64,000 nt of DNA from Maribacter thermophilus (GCF_001020565.1 NZ_LDAS01000001.1:2005319-2069318); one strand, 5' to 3'; numbered from the stretch's first letter, positions 53,480 to 62,837 are shown. Numbers and translations are program-made. The notes: generated from the sequence alone by a model not told the origin.

Positions 53480-54253
53480 ATGATAAAATTCTTTAGAAAA
53501 ATTAGGCAAAAACTACTCTCTGAAAATAAATTCAGTAAGTATTTGATTTATGCCATTGGCGAAATTGTGCTTGTGGTTCTTGGAATTTTAATTGCGTTAT
53601 ATATCAACGATTGGAATGAAAAACAAAAAGAAGAAAAGAGTGAGGTATTAATACTCAAAACGCTACAAAAAGACTTTATAGAGAACAAAAAAATATATTC
53701 GGACATAGTCGATAAACAGACCTTTGTTATTGACAATTGTAAATCACTTATAGAATGTTTGGAAAGAAAAGATGTACAATACAAGAGAGATTCCATTGGT
53801 GTATTTATCTACTACGGAGCCTTTAATTATTATAGGGCCGAACCCGTCTTGGGAAGTTATCAGGCCATGATCGGAAGTGGAGATTTAAAAATATTGAAAA
53901 GCGAAACCCTTAAATCAAAATTAGCTTTATTTTCCGCAGAAATAAATCAAGGATTTGAAGATGAAACGTTATCCATGAATTTATTAAATACACTACATAA
54001 TGAATTCAGATCAATTGGAACACTATTTGTAGATGATAGAACTAGACAATTTGATGGCTTAAGCAAGGCTGAAGTAAATATCGAGTTACAGAATAAAATA
54101 ATTTCAGAATTATATCAAAATTCAAATATATTACACCCACTCACAATGAAAACAGGTGTTGAAATCAATAGATTAAACTTGTATGCCAAAATGTTAGATT
54201 ACTCAAACGAGATAATGAATTTAATTGAATCTGAACTGAAAGAAAAAAAATAA
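53480..54253 (+). CDS. DUF6090-family membrane-anchored protein
   Basis: 257 residues. The N-terminus MIKFFRKIRQKLLSENKFSKYLIYAIGEIVLVVLGILIALYINDWNE, with one transmembrane helix and the NDWNE end, is the hallmark of the DUF6090 family, very common in flavobacteria. The remainder is a helical periplasmic domain. Function unknown. It lies between two junctions. Confidence 0.88.
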   Translation: MIKFFRKIRQKLLSENKFSKYLIYAIGEIVLVVLGILIALYINDWNEKQKEEKSEVLILKTLQKDFIENKKIYSDIVDKQTFVIDNCKSLIECLERKDVQYKRDSIGVFIYYGAFNYYRAEPVLGSYQAMIGSGDLKILKSETLKSKLALFSAEINQGFEDETLSMNLLNTLHNEFRSIGTLFVDDRTRQFDGLSKAEVNIELQNKIISELYQNSNILHPLTMKTGVEINRLNLYAKMLDYSNEIMNLIESELKEKK

Positions 54254-54258
54254 CGAAA

Positions 54259-54543
54259 GCACAACAAAGAACCGAGGTAAAAAAACGAACAAATGCTTTC
54301 TTAATTCTCTCTTTTGTTCTTTCTGGTTATAACAATAATGTAATGCGAATCTAACCAAAGACGTTTAAAATACAACGGGCGAATATTAAAAAACAAGTTT
54401 TTATTAAACTGTGAATCTGAACTTGTAAGTTTTTGTGAGGATGAACTGAATTATAAAAACGGATTAAAAATAAATAATGCAGGTACAATATATATAATTC
54501 ATATCTTTTAAAGATAAATGACATATACAAGTTTGTTTCGTCT
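54259..54543 (+). repeat. Cassette junction, intact copy of the IS110 target
   Basis: Starts GCACAACAAAGAACCGAGGTAAAAAAACG. It includes TTCTTAATTCTCTCTTTTGTTCTTTCTGG uninterrupted (compare 46661/47865). It ends ACATATACAAGTTTGTTTCG, a diverged 3' box. Confidence 0.75.
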
Positions 54544-54576
54544 AATTTAAAAGAACCATTTGTAATTTAAGTTGGT

Positions 54577-55005
54577 ATGAAGAAATACATTGACGCAAGC
54601 CCTGAAGCTGGAAAAGAGTTTTATATAAACTTCCATGACAAAGGAAAGGTTGTAATGCTGAACTTGCTAAAGTTCAAGCCGATAGCCGACTACACAAACC
54701 TTGATGAATTAAGACCCACAAAGGAAATGAGCGGAGAAGAAGCCTACCAACTGTATTTGAAAGGTACATTACCTCAATTGGAGAAGGCCGGAAGTCGCAT
54801 CATCTATTTTGGGAAGAGCCAAAACTTTCTGATCGGACCCTCCTCTGAAAAATGGGACGCGGTGTTGTTGGTGGAACATGAATCCGTTTTAAAGTTTATG
54901 GAATTTGCCAAAAATCCGGAATACCTAAAAAAAGCAGGGCACAGAACAGCCGCATTGGAAGATTCGAGATTGTTGCCAACGACCGAAATACGCAATTACT
55001 CCTAA
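54577..55005 (+). CDS. DUF1330-family protein
   Basis: 142 residues. The fold is dimeric alpha/beta barrel-like: GKVVMLNLLKFKP, EMSGEEAYQLYLKGTLPQLEKAGSRIIYFGKSQNFLIG, WDAVLLVEHESVLKFMEFAKNPEYLKKAGHRTAALEDSRLLP. This order is standard for DUF1330. Its base usage is less AT-rich than its neighbours to the left. The last + strand gene before the array ends. Confidence 0.85.
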   Translation: MKKYIDASPEAGKEFYINFHDKGKVVMLNLLKFKPIADYTNLDELRPTKEMSGEEAYQLYLKGTLPQLEKAGSRIIYFGKSQNFLIGPSSEKWDAVLLVEHESVLKFMEFAKNPEYLKKAGHRTAALEDSRLLPTTEIRNYS

Positions 55006-55115
55006 CTAACATGTATAGCCATGGTGGATGCAACACCTAGTGCAAAGTTATGCCCATCCGCATGGGTTGCGGCAGAACGCAAAGTATTTTATAGCCGTTA
55101 CAAGCCACAATAAAA
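55006..55115 (+). repeat. Possible last cassette junction of the second array
   Basis: CTAACATGTATAGCCATGG after the stop and TTATAGCCGTTACAAGCCAC near 55095-55112 are weak inverted partners (TATAGCC). A CATCCGCATGGGTTGCGGCAG segment lies between. It is less clear than the others. Confidence 0.4.
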
Positions 55116-55134
55116 ACCTTGGTTACGGATAAAT

Positions 55135-55536
55135 CTAAGAAACAGGGCCAGTAGAAATTTCCTTGCCGTTTGCATACTCTTTTCCCCAGTCACAAAGACT
55201 TTTTAAAATAGGGACCAGATCCAGCCCCTTATTGGTCAAAACGTATTCAATTCCCATGGGAACGGTATCGGGGATTTCCTTTTTTACCAAAAGGGCATGG
55301 GTTTCCAATTCCTTCAGTTGTCTTGCCAAAACGGTTTCCGAAATATTCGGCAATTCTTGCAATAATAAATGAAACCGATTGTTGCCCTGTGAAATGGAAT
55401 AAACAATCTGGGACTTCCAACGACCACTTATCATGGCAATGGCCGAATTCAACTCACAAACTTGAAACAGAAACTGCTCGTTCACATAATTTGTAGACTG
55501 TTGTTTTCTCATAACCGATAATTTATCGACCAACAA
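55135..55536 (-). CDS. HxlR-family winged-helix regulator
   Basis: 133 residues. The wHTH signature is MISGRWKSQIVYSISQGNNRFHLLLQELPNISETVLARQLKELE, with the usual late ...YVLTNKGLDLVPILKSLCDWG. It is divergent from the esterase gene across 60 bp containing GACCAACAATTTTGTTAGTC, an imperfect palindrome that may be its operator. Confidence 0.9.
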   Translation of the reverse strand: MLVDKLSVMRKQQSTNYVNEQFLFQVCELNSAIAMISGRWKSQIVYSISQGNNRFHLLLQELPNISETVLARQLKELETHALLVKKEIPDTVPMGIEYVLTNKGLDLVPILKSLCDWGKEYANGKEISTGPVS

Positions 55537-55596
55537 TTTTGTTAGTCATTGTTTCAAAAAAAGTCTTTGGAGACCTTTGACAGAAAAATACAAAAA

Positions 55597-56424
55597 ATGA
55601 AAAACATAGTAACAGTTACAATGTGCATGGTTTTATCACAATCGCTTTTCGCCCAAAAAATTTTCAATATAACGTCAGATAAGCTTAAACAAAATGTTCC
55701 TGTCCTGGTGCAAGAACCAAAAGATTACCAATCTTCAAAAAGTTATCCCTTGGTTTTTATGCTACACGGATATAGTGAAAATTATGGGCAATGGAACAAA
55801 ACGACCGATTTGAAAAAGCTCGCGACCGACTACCAAATGATTTTGGTATGTCCAGAAGGTTTTGTCAATTATTATATGAACAGCCCAATTATGAAGGACT
55901 TTAAATATGAAGATTTTTTCTTCAAAGAACTTGTTCCAAAAATGGACAAAAAATATAATATCGACAACAAAAATGTTTTTATCACCGGGCTCAGTATGGG
56001 GGGTTACGGTGCCTTAAGTTTATTCATAAAACATCCCGACTTTTTCAATACGGCCGCTTCTACAAGCGGAGCTCTGGAGATTGACCACGAAAACTTCAAG
56101 GAAATCAGTTTAAAATTCTTCGAAAGTGAACGAATGACGAACGATTTGGAAATGACACTGGGAAACCACAAAAAAAATGACTGGAACAAGTTTAGCATCT
56201 CGTCCTTACTTGAAAGGAACAAGGACTTTACCAAAGGTTTTTTTATCGACTGTGGCACAGAAGACCCTTTACTTCCAAACACTTTAAAGATCAAGAAATT
56301 GGCCCTGTCCAAAAAACTGCCCATACGGTTTTCCATCGCACCCGGGGAACACAACAATGAATATTGGGCAAAATCCATCGAATACCATTTCGTCTATTTC
56401 AAGCAGCATCTGAAAACAGAATAA
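55597..56424 (+). CDS. Secreted esterase (antigen 85/esterase D family)
   Basis: 275 residues. The start at 55597 gives the signal peptide MKNIVTVTMCMVLSQSLFAQ; the frame extends 16 codons upstream. The alpha/beta hydrolase core has the oxyanion loop VFMLHGYSENYGQW, the nucleophile elbow GLSMGGYG, the acid in DCGTEDPLL and a catalytic His in PGEHNNEYW. It hydrolyses esters of unknown identity. Divergent HxlR regulator. The 56425-56818 gap holds a weak terminator-like hairpin (AAAGAAT/ATTCTTT near 56502-56527 followed by T7) and nothing else clear. Confidence 0.88.
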   Translation: MKNIVTVTMCMVLSQSLFAQKIFNITSDKLKQNVPVLVQEPKDYQSSKSYPLVFMLHGYSENYGQWNKTTDLKKLATDYQMILVCPEGFVNYYMNSPIMKDFKYEDFFFKELVPKMDKKYNIDNKNVFITGLSMGGYGALSLFIKHPDFFNTAASTSGALEIDHENFKEISLKFFESERMTNDLEMTLGNHKKNDWNKFSISSLLERNKDFTKGFFIDCGTEDPLLPNTLKIKKLALSKKLPIRFSIAPGEHNNEYWAKSIEYHFVYFKQHLKTE

Positions 56425-56818
56425 AGCTTCGCACCTCAAAGAACTGTGCTAAAAGACCAACAACTTCATTCTTCGGACAAAAACACAAGTATAACAGACA
56501 TAAAGAATAAAAAAAGACAGATTCTTTGGGCCTTTTTTTATGACATTTACCTTCTATTTTCCTTGGCAACACATAACAGCACGTTACCTCACTACAACCA
56601 TGATCGGCGCAGTTGCCCTCTTCCCTTGCATCACCATTAAACAATAACCAAACACAAACCTGTACGCTACCAACCACAAGGTTTAAGCCCATTTATACCA
56701 ACCCTAACCATCTTTCTTTTAACCACTTATTACCAAAATTAAATGTTAAAGCACACAACTATTTCCCTACAAATACGTTGTAAAAACATAATCAAAAATC
56801 AATTAAAAAGTAAAAATT

Positions 56819-57466
56819 ATGGGAGTTTGGAGCGTTCCGTGGAAAAACGAAACAAAAGCTAAAAAGTTTGCCGCCAAAATAAACGAAGGCATCACCATTA
56901 AGGTCGATAAGACCCCTTCTGGAGAATTAAGCGTTACATCTGATGCAATTAGTTTCAGATTTGATGAAGAGGCCCTATTTGGCTCTGATGAGCTGGCGGA
57001 CCTTATTTATGACGAAGCATATAACATAGGTAAAAGTTTTGATGCCTCTAAACTTGTAATAGATGTGCTGCAACCTATTTTGGAACAGATGGCAATACAA
57101 CCAGAACTGCCCAAAAATTTGACTGCGGTGAATATAGTTAGGGAAAGTATTGGTCTACCCCCACTTTCTGCCAACAGGACACTTTCCGAGTCGGCCAAGA
57201 TCGCAAAAAATATCTTGACGCATTTAAAAAACGAAAATATTGCCGTGGAGTACTACGATTTTAAGGAATTAAAGGCTCCGTTACAACCTATGATCAAAAT
57301 GTTGAACCGTATTCCAAAAGATCTAGAGGCCGATATATACTACACCTTAACGGTAGAGACCATAGAAAAAAAGGAATTTGAGTTAGATTTCGGGGTCATA
57401 CCAGAAATAAAAAGCTATGGTTACGACCGGCCGGGTCTATTAAAAATGTGTTTTGTAACCCCATGA
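56819..57466 (+). CDS. Hypothetical cytoplasmic protein
   Basis: 215 residues, unrecognised, opening MGVWSVPWKNETKAKKFAAKI. It has no signal peptide. The central region ADLIYDEAYNIGKSFDASKLVIDVLQPILEQM is helical, and the end is a beta segment. Base use is like the core chromosome rather than the AT-rich cassettes. No junction repeats on either side. Confidence 0.7.
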   Translation: MGVWSVPWKNETKAKKFAAKINEGITIKVDKTPSGELSVTSDAISFRFDEEALFGSDELADLIYDEAYNIGKSFDASKLVIDVLQPILEQMAIQPELPKNLTAVNIVRESIGLPPLSANRTLSESAKIAKNILTHLKNENIAVEYYDFKELKAPLQPMIKMLNRIPKDLEADIYYTLTVETIEKKEFELDFGVIPEIKSYGYDRPGLLKMCFVTP

Positions 57467-57595
57467 TCGGGTAAAAGATCCCGATGGCAAAAAAACAATG
57501 GGCCGGCACGTCCAATTCCTTATTTATGAATAAATTCATACACTTTAAAACACAGTATTCGTTGGGCACGTAGGCCATTGAAAAGAAAATCGTAG

Positions 57596-58186
57596 ATGAG
57601 ATATCAAGAAATAAGAGCTGCGTTCGACAGTGAGACCATTACGGTATACCAAGCATACAATAAAGGTATTGCTTTGCCGGCCATCAAAAACAATAAGTTT
57701 GAAAAGCCGTTTTCCTTTAACAGGATGACCTGGATCAAACCTTCTTTTCTTTGGTTGATGGAAAGAAGCAACTGGGGAAACAAATCTAACCAAGATTATA
57801 TTCTCGGAATCAAGATCAAAAGACCCTACTGGGACAAAGCTTTGTCTATGGGCGTGTTAACCGACCCCGACAAGCATGTATATTCGAGTGGCCATGAATG
57901 GGAACAAAAGTTTAAAGAGGCGAAAGTGCACATACAATGGGACCCCGAAAGAACCTTAAAAGGAGGAAAGTTACAAGAAAGAACCATTCAGGTCGGAATC
58001 AGCAGGTTTTTAATAGAAGCGTACAATAACGAATGGATCAGCGAGATTATCGACTTGACCCCTTTGGTAAAAAAAATAAATGCCTTACGAAAGGCGGGAA
58101 AATATAAAGAGGCAAAAAGGTTATTGCCCATTGAAAAAGTGTACCCCCTTGATGATGAAACAGAAAAAAGAATTGGAATAAGATAA
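57596..58186 (+). CDS. DUF4291-family protein
   Basis: 196 residues. The order IRAAFDSETITVYQAYNKGIA, FSFNRMTWIKPSFLWLMERSNWG, HIQWDPERTLKGGKL and RTIQVGI matches DUF4291, with its conserved Arg, Tyr and Trp residues. Function not established. It stands alone. Confidence 0.85.
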   Translation: MRYQEIRAAFDSETITVYQAYNKGIALPAIKNNKFEKPFSFNRMTWIKPSFLWLMERSNWGNKSNQDYILGIKIKRPYWDKALSMGVLTDPDKHVYSSGHEWEQKFKEAKVHIQWDPERTLKGGKLQERTIQVGISRFLIEAYNNEWISEIIDLTPLVKKINALRKAGKYKEAKRLLPIEKVYPLDDETEKRIGIR

Positions 58187-58257
58187 GGGGCGGGCCACTA
58201 CGAATCATAGCGGCAGTTCACCTGACACTTGAAAAAAGAGTATTAAATTTAGAACGT

Positions 58258-58734
58258 ATGATCAGAACCGTACTGAGCCCTATGCCTTCTTTTATGATAC
58301 AAATAGTCATTCTCTGCTCTTTACTGAACAAGGCTTGCCATGTAACCGACAAGAACAATGTCATGAAAAACCAACAAATACACCAATACCAAACGGTCAT
58401 CGATTTTGAACCGAACAAAGAACTTAGGTTTCCAGACTTTACCCTTGTACATACCCAACATAAAAAAGTACAGGGACCCAACAATGCAAAGTGGAAAAGA
58501 CAAACCTTTTACTTCTTGGTAACAGGGAAGCAAGATACTCTAGAAATTTCGTGGAGTACCGGGCTTATACGCAATACCAAATTTACGGTGGACGGAACAG
58601 CGTACGAACTGATCATGGGGAGTTATCGGGATCCCGATTCAGAAACCAAATCATTTAAAAATATACCCTTGCACCAACTAATGATCATAAAATCCGAGAA
58701 AGTGGAGCTGTCCAAAGAAAAGCAGCACAGGTAA
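58258..58734 (+). CDS. Exported small protein
   Basis: 158 residues. The hydrophobic start (MIRTVLSPMPSFMIQIVILCSLLNKAC) suggests a signal peptide with a weak lipobox. The mature part is beta-rich: HQYQTVIDFEPNKELRFPDFTLVHTQ, YFLVTGKQDTLEISWSTG, KFTVDGTAYELIMGSY. Not recognised. Confidence 0.65.
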   Translation: MIRTVLSPMPSFMIQIVILCSLLNKACHVTDKNNVMKNQQIHQYQTVIDFEPNKELRFPDFTLVHTQHKKVQGPNNAKWKRQTFYFLVTGKQDTLEISWSTGLIRNTKFTVDGTAYELIMGSYRDPDSETKSFKNIPLHQLMIIKSEKVELSKEKQHR

Positions 58735-58925
58735 TATTGTGTTTATAGGTACGTTGAAAAATAAAGGTAAACATCCCTGTAATACATAGGGGATTGTTGT
58801 AAAAACCCTTATGGAGTACCCTGAGTTTAATGACCGAAAAAAGTGGGGTCAATGTCGGTTCTATAGAATCGGATTACAACAACCCATATTTTAAGTGGCC
58901 GGTATTTTAATTAACACAGAAAAAG

Positions 58926-59597
58926 ATGAACGATATAATCAAATTTAATACTGAGGTAAACAACCATCTAAAAGATACGCTTAAAAGCGAAAAATGGTCG
59001 GGTACAAGCCCTGTCTTCTATAAAAACGATGTTCCCAACCTGATCAAATGTATCGAGGTAAGACGCTCGTTAAAACAAGACCACTTTAGCTGTAACCTAT
59101 CCGTTTATTCCGATTTTAAGTTCTCAAATTCTCCAAAGGGTAAGGCGATGCACACCCACAAACAGCTATTTCTGGTGGCACTGACACCAGAGAAGGTAAC
59201 CAGCTCTTCTTATCATTGGCCTTTAAAAGACACCAAAGACTTTAATACACAACAGATGCATACCCTATGGGAAGCCATAGCCGGCCATGGCACTCTTTTT
59301 TTTAATCGGTTCAACAACTTCCCCGATGCCTTTTTAGATATTGAACCGGAGGATTTTAAGCGAGGGGATGTAAAATTGTTCAATAAATACGATGTTTATA
59401 GTCAAATCAACTACATGAATTTTTTAAAGGAAATTCATGTATCGCTGCACCACATAGAAAAGGCCACCGCGTTCTCCGACCTTGCTTTGGCACAATTTCA
59501 CAAGAATATAAAAGGCAAAAATGTGCTGCACGACAAAGCTTATGACAAAACAGTGAAAGAATATCTGAACTTTTTAAAAATGCCCAAAACGCCATAA
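58926..59597 (+). CDS. Hypothetical protein
   Basis: 223 residues, no signal peptide, not assigned. It contains IKFNTEVNNHLKDTLKSEKWSGTSPVFYKN and a Y/F-rich middle (SSYHWPLKDTKDFNTQQMHTLWEAIAGHG). Opening segments of this sort occur in DUF4304-like immunity proteins, a weak comparison. The 59598-59860 gap shows nothing. Confidence 0.65.
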   Translation: MNDIIKFNTEVNNHLKDTLKSEKWSGTSPVFYKNDVPNLIKCIEVRRSLKQDHFSCNLSVYSDFKFSNSPKGKAMHTHKQLFLVALTPEKVTSSSYHWPLKDTKDFNTQQMHTLWEAIAGHGTLFFNRFNNFPDAFLDIEPEDFKRGDVKLFNKYDVYSQINYMNFLKEIHVSLHHIEKATAFSDLALAQFHKNIKGKNVLHDKAYDKTVKEYLNFLKMPKTP

Positions 59598-59860
59598 TGC
59601 CTTAAACGAAAAAAGCAATGCCGTTTCCGATAAACGAAACAAGCAAAACAATTGCCATTGCCGACTCTTTTTTACCACCACACACCACTACAACAAAAGG
59701 CCCGTTTACCGGGTAATGACCAATGCCCTAAAACCCTTAAAGGGCACTTATTTAAAACATCGCCGAATCTGGTAGTATAGCTTTGGAACAAAAGTAACAA
59801 CGCCCGGCCCAACTATATTACACTTTATGGCAAATACCCTAAGCAAGGTATGTTGTAATA

Positions 59861-60050
59861 AATATTACGCTTTTCTGTAATACTTTTCTTTTAAATTATT
59901 TTAATTTGGTTTAAATTCCTGATTGTTCAAAGGCCGTACACATATACACCTTTAAACCGTATGAAACATTTGTTTTTGTTGATATTGAATACATTACACC
60001 TAAAAAAAGAATATACGTACCATGGTACGTTTACACAATTGTTGTACAAT
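59861..60050 (+). repeat. Long ~200-bp repeat, copy 2, opening the third array
   Basis: Homologous to 42186-42385. It has TTACGCTTTTCTGTAA, the AT-rich block, AAAGGCCGTACAC, the 16-bp palindrome ACGTACCATGGTACGT (60015-60030), and TTTACACAATTGTTG. In both places it is the first repeat before a run of cassettes. Confidence 0.8.
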
Positions 60051-60083
60051 ATTGTAAATCTCCACTAAAATATTTTTGAAATT

Positions 60084-60674
60084 ATGGGAATACACTATGA
60101 AAAAACTAAAATCCATTGGAACTATTATCTAGCAATAGAGACAGACTTTGAGCATATTTCTAGATATATTGAATTTTCAGAAGAAAACAACAATACATTC
60201 TCTATTGAATTAGCCAGAATTATTATGTCTGCATCTCAAGAAGTGGATGTTATAATGAAAGGCATCTGCAAATTATTAGGAAATAAGAAAGCGGATAACA
60301 TTAATGAATATGGAGATGTTATAAAAGAAAAATTAGATGGACTAATTAACGAAGAAGTCTTTATTTCTAGGTATGGTATGAGAAGTACACCTTGGCTAAA
60401 TTGGCATAATAAGGGTGAAAATCCTCTTTGGTGGAAAGCGAATAACAAAATTAAACATCAAAGAGTATCACATTTTAGAGAAGCTAATTTAAAGAATGCC
60501 TTTAATGCTCTTGGAGCACTTTTAATAGCCAATGTTTACTATTACAAACTAGATAAAGAAAAAGAAGCAGGAAAAGAGGTGTCTTGGAAAGATGTAACGG
60601 ATAATTTAGATGCTGGAGGGACTTTTATGAAATTGAAAGACGAATATTATAGCGTAGTTATGCATTTCAATTAA
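60084..60674 (+). CDS. Hypothetical helical protein in a cassette
   Basis: 196 residues, cytoplasmic and helical, unassigned. The N-terminal NYYLAIETDFEHISRYIEF... SIELARIIMSASQEVDVIMKGI and the later WKANNKIKHQRVSHFREANLKNAFNALGALLIAN recall HEPN-like helical bundles, but no catalytic RxxxxH is present. It is first cargo after the long repeat. Confidence 0.7.
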   Translation: MGIHYEKTKIHWNYYLAIETDFEHISRYIEFSEENNNTFSIELARIIMSASQEVDVIMKGICKLLGNKKADNINEYGDVIKEKLDGLINEEVFISRYGMRSTPWLNWHNKGENPLWWKANNKIKHQRVSHFREANLKNAFNALGALLIANVYYYKLDKEKEAGKEVSWKDVTDNLDAGGTFMKLKDEYYSVVMHFN

Positions 60675-60681
60675 AAAATAA

Positions 60682-60900
60682 TGTGTACAACCAAACCTAA
60701 ACGCAATGCGGACTTTAGGGCAAAACGGATAGGTCTGTGTATATTCATGATGTCGCTAAATTGAAAATTATGCGTCAGCGAAATATTCAAAATTAGCTTT
60801 GGACAAAAAAAGAAAAAGCAAAACATAATAATTCGGCCTTGTGTTTATCCGAAAAGTTAATATCTTTTTACACGCTATGTTTCATACACAGTCTGTTACC
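60682..60900 (+). repeat. Cassette junction
   Basis: Opens TGTGTACAACCAAACCTAAACGCAATGCGG (like 8688). The interior ~90-bp block TATATTCATGATGTCGCTAAATTG... is almost identical to the one at 63712. The 3' half (GGCCTTGTGTTTATCCGAAAAG...CACGCTATGTTTCATACACA) resembles 44287. It closes GTCTGTTACC. Confidence 0.85.
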
Positions 60901-60917
60901 AAAAATTATAAGCAACG

Positions 60918-61649
60918 ATGAAAACTAAAATAACGGCAACCTGTTTATTAATATCGGTCTTATTGTTTGGCCAAGAAAACGACTCTGTTAAATTTAAAGA
61001 ACATAAGTCTACTAATGAATTGACTCATTTATCCCTAAAATTTGAAGACGAAAATGAAAGTGCTGTTTTAATAGGAGAAAATGTAGAACTTTTTAATGAC
61101 CAATTAAAGGTTGTTAAAAATATTAAAACAGGGACTTTTGTAAAAACTATTGGAAAATCTCGAAATTACTATAACAATGGCAAAATAGACGAAAATTGTA
61201 ATGGTTACAGATTTGTCAAAATTGTTCTTGATGATACTGAATACATTGTTAAAGGAAATGTTCTTTTTAAATTAGAAGAATTTAAAGAGCAACCAAAGAG
61301 AGAAAATAGTTCGCTGATTTTTTTTGAAACCTCAAAATCGCAAGATTATCTACAAAATATAAAACCAGCTCAGGGTTTTGAATTTTGTGAATATTTTACG
61401 TATTCCCCTTTTGTTATATACAATGTAGAAAAGAAGCAATTTAACTTCATAAAACTTGAAAAAAACGAACTGTTTTCTAAAATTTCAAGTGCTTTTAAAG
61501 AGGCAGATTTTCTTCAAACCCAAGGGATCTACAATCTTACATTTTTTGATGAAGGTTTTTATGGTTTTGAAACTTTCCACGATGGAATGCCATATAGCGT
61601 TCAAATAACTGAAAGTGAAGGCTCTTTTATTGCGAAATATATGCAGTAA
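60918..61649 (+). CDS. Secreted protein, duplicated cassette copy 2
   Basis: 243 residues, signal peptide MKTKITATCLLISVLLFGQ. Paralogue of the product at 51826, with 20 differing residues. The shared DNA begins at GTTACCAAAAATTATAA and ends just after the stop at ACAACTATTG; upstream and downstream contexts differ. Function unknown. The next gene follows after 18 bp, so here the cassette may hold two genes. Confidence 0.8.
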   Translation: MKTKITATCLLISVLLFGQENDSVKFKEHKSTNELTHLSLKFEDENESAVLIGENVELFNDQLKVVKNIKTGTFVKTIGKSRNYYNNGKIDENCNGYRFVKIVLDDTEYIVKGNVLFKLEEFKEQPKRENSSLIFFETSKSQDYLQNIKPAQGFEFCEYFTYSPFVIYNVEKKQFNFIKLEKNELFSKISSAFKEADFLQTQGIYNLTFFDEGFYGFETFHDGMPYSVQITESEGSFIAKYMQ

Positions 61650-61667
61650 ACAACTATTGGCTACAAT

Positions 61668-62837
61668 ATGAAAAAAACGACAGTAATACTTTTTATAGTC
61701 TTTGGTCTAAATTCTATTTTAGCTCAAATCGAGAAGAGTATTCACGAATTGAACTCGTTGGAAAATTTGCTGACAAAAGAGGTCAAAGAAATTTTAGACA
61801 CGAATTTAACAAACAAAAAAGTTGTTTTTTTGGGAGAATCGGGACATCATGTTGGGTCCGACTTTTTAGCCAAAACTGAATTTGTTAAATATTTAGTATT
61901 AGAAAAAGCATATAAAGATATTGCTTTTGAAGCCGATTTTTTCGGGCTTTATTTTGACCATAATAAAATGAACCTATACTCATTTTGGTCTCAATCTGTT
62001 CAATGTAAAAACCTATTTGAATTTTTAAATGAGCATAACGTAACTATTTGGGGATTTGACAATCAAATGGGTTCTGGATATACATGGAATAATTTCACAA
62101 TCAAACTAACTGAATTTTTAAAAGAAAACGCTATAAATATCAACGAAAACTTTATCGATTTAACAGAAAACTATATTAAGAACAGAAGAAAGGCGAACAA
62201 AGTATTAGGAAAATCAAAACTGGGAAAATTAGTTAGTGATGTAGATGAATTATTAGAAAATGACAAAGTCAAAAAAGACAAGCTTTGGACTCAATTCTTA
62301 ATAAGCTATAAAAGCGACATTCTTATAAATTCAACACATAAAAGCAGTAAAAAAGGAATTCCAATTAGAGACAGCCAAATGGCAAGTAACCTAGATTTTC
62401 TAATTAAAACAATGCCTGAAAAAAAGTTTATTGTTTGGTTAGCTAATGCACATATGGCTAAATATAAATATGATTTTATGCGTGGGGAAACAATGGGAGG
62501 TCAATTTGTAGAATTAAACCCCGATATCTCGTACCATATTGCAATTTCGTCAATAAATATGCCTTACAGAAAACATAAATGGATAGAAAAATCCAGAAAT
62601 GACAAAAAAAATTTACTTCATTTTTTACCCTCGACAGAAAAAAATTATTTTGTTGACTCGAAAAAAATAATAAATGAAAACCCAGAATATTCTGAAATGA
62701 AATATGAGGGAATGTTTAATCTTGCAAACAATAAAACCAATTGGTTCAGGCATTTTGATTCTTTAGTTTTTATATCAAAAGGAGAAAGAGTAAAATATCC
62801 CAAACAAGATACTGTTGCCAACACCGCTATTAACTAA
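61668..62837 (+). CDS. Exported erythromycin-esterase-like protein
   Basis: 389 residues with signal peptide MKKTTVILFIVFGLNSILAQ. Motifs VVFLGESGHHVGSDFLAKTEFVKYL, DIAFEADFFG, NVTIWGFDNQ, IRDSQMASNLDFLIKTMPEKKFIVWLANAHMAK follow the erythromycin-esterase (Ere/PF05139) domain, including the Glu and His residues of the active centre. Most family members are not macrolide esterases, so resistance should not be assumed. Its 3' end overlaps the next junction box. Confidence 0.85.
   Translation: MKKTTVILFIVFGLNSILAQIEKSIHELNSLENLLTKEVKEILDTNLTNKKVVFLGESGHHVGSDFLAKTEFVKYLVLEKAYKDIAFEADFFGLYFDHNKMNLYSFWSQSVQCKNLFEFLNEHNVTIWGFDNQMGSGYTWNNFTIKLTEFLKENAININENFIDLTENYIKNRRKANKVLGKSKLGKLVSDVDELLENDKVKKDKLWTQFLISYKSDILINSTHKSSKKGIPIRDSQMASNLDFLIKTMPEKKFIVWLANAHMAKYKYDFMRGETMGGQFVELNPDISYHIAISSINMPYRKHKWIEKSRNDKKNLLHFLPSTEKNYFVDSKKIINENPEYSEMKYEGMFNLANNKTNWFRHFDSLVFISKGERVKYPKQDTVANTAIN

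Noticed and set aside
42186..55115. Classical integron
   Set aside because: No IntI-like integrase is in the window and most terminal boxes do not satisfy GTTRRRY, so only integron-like is claimed.
56399..56692. 97-aa minus-strand frame and the 64-aa + frame in the gap after the esterase
   Set aside because: They oppose one another over a terminator-like hairpin; neither has a recognisable start or family.
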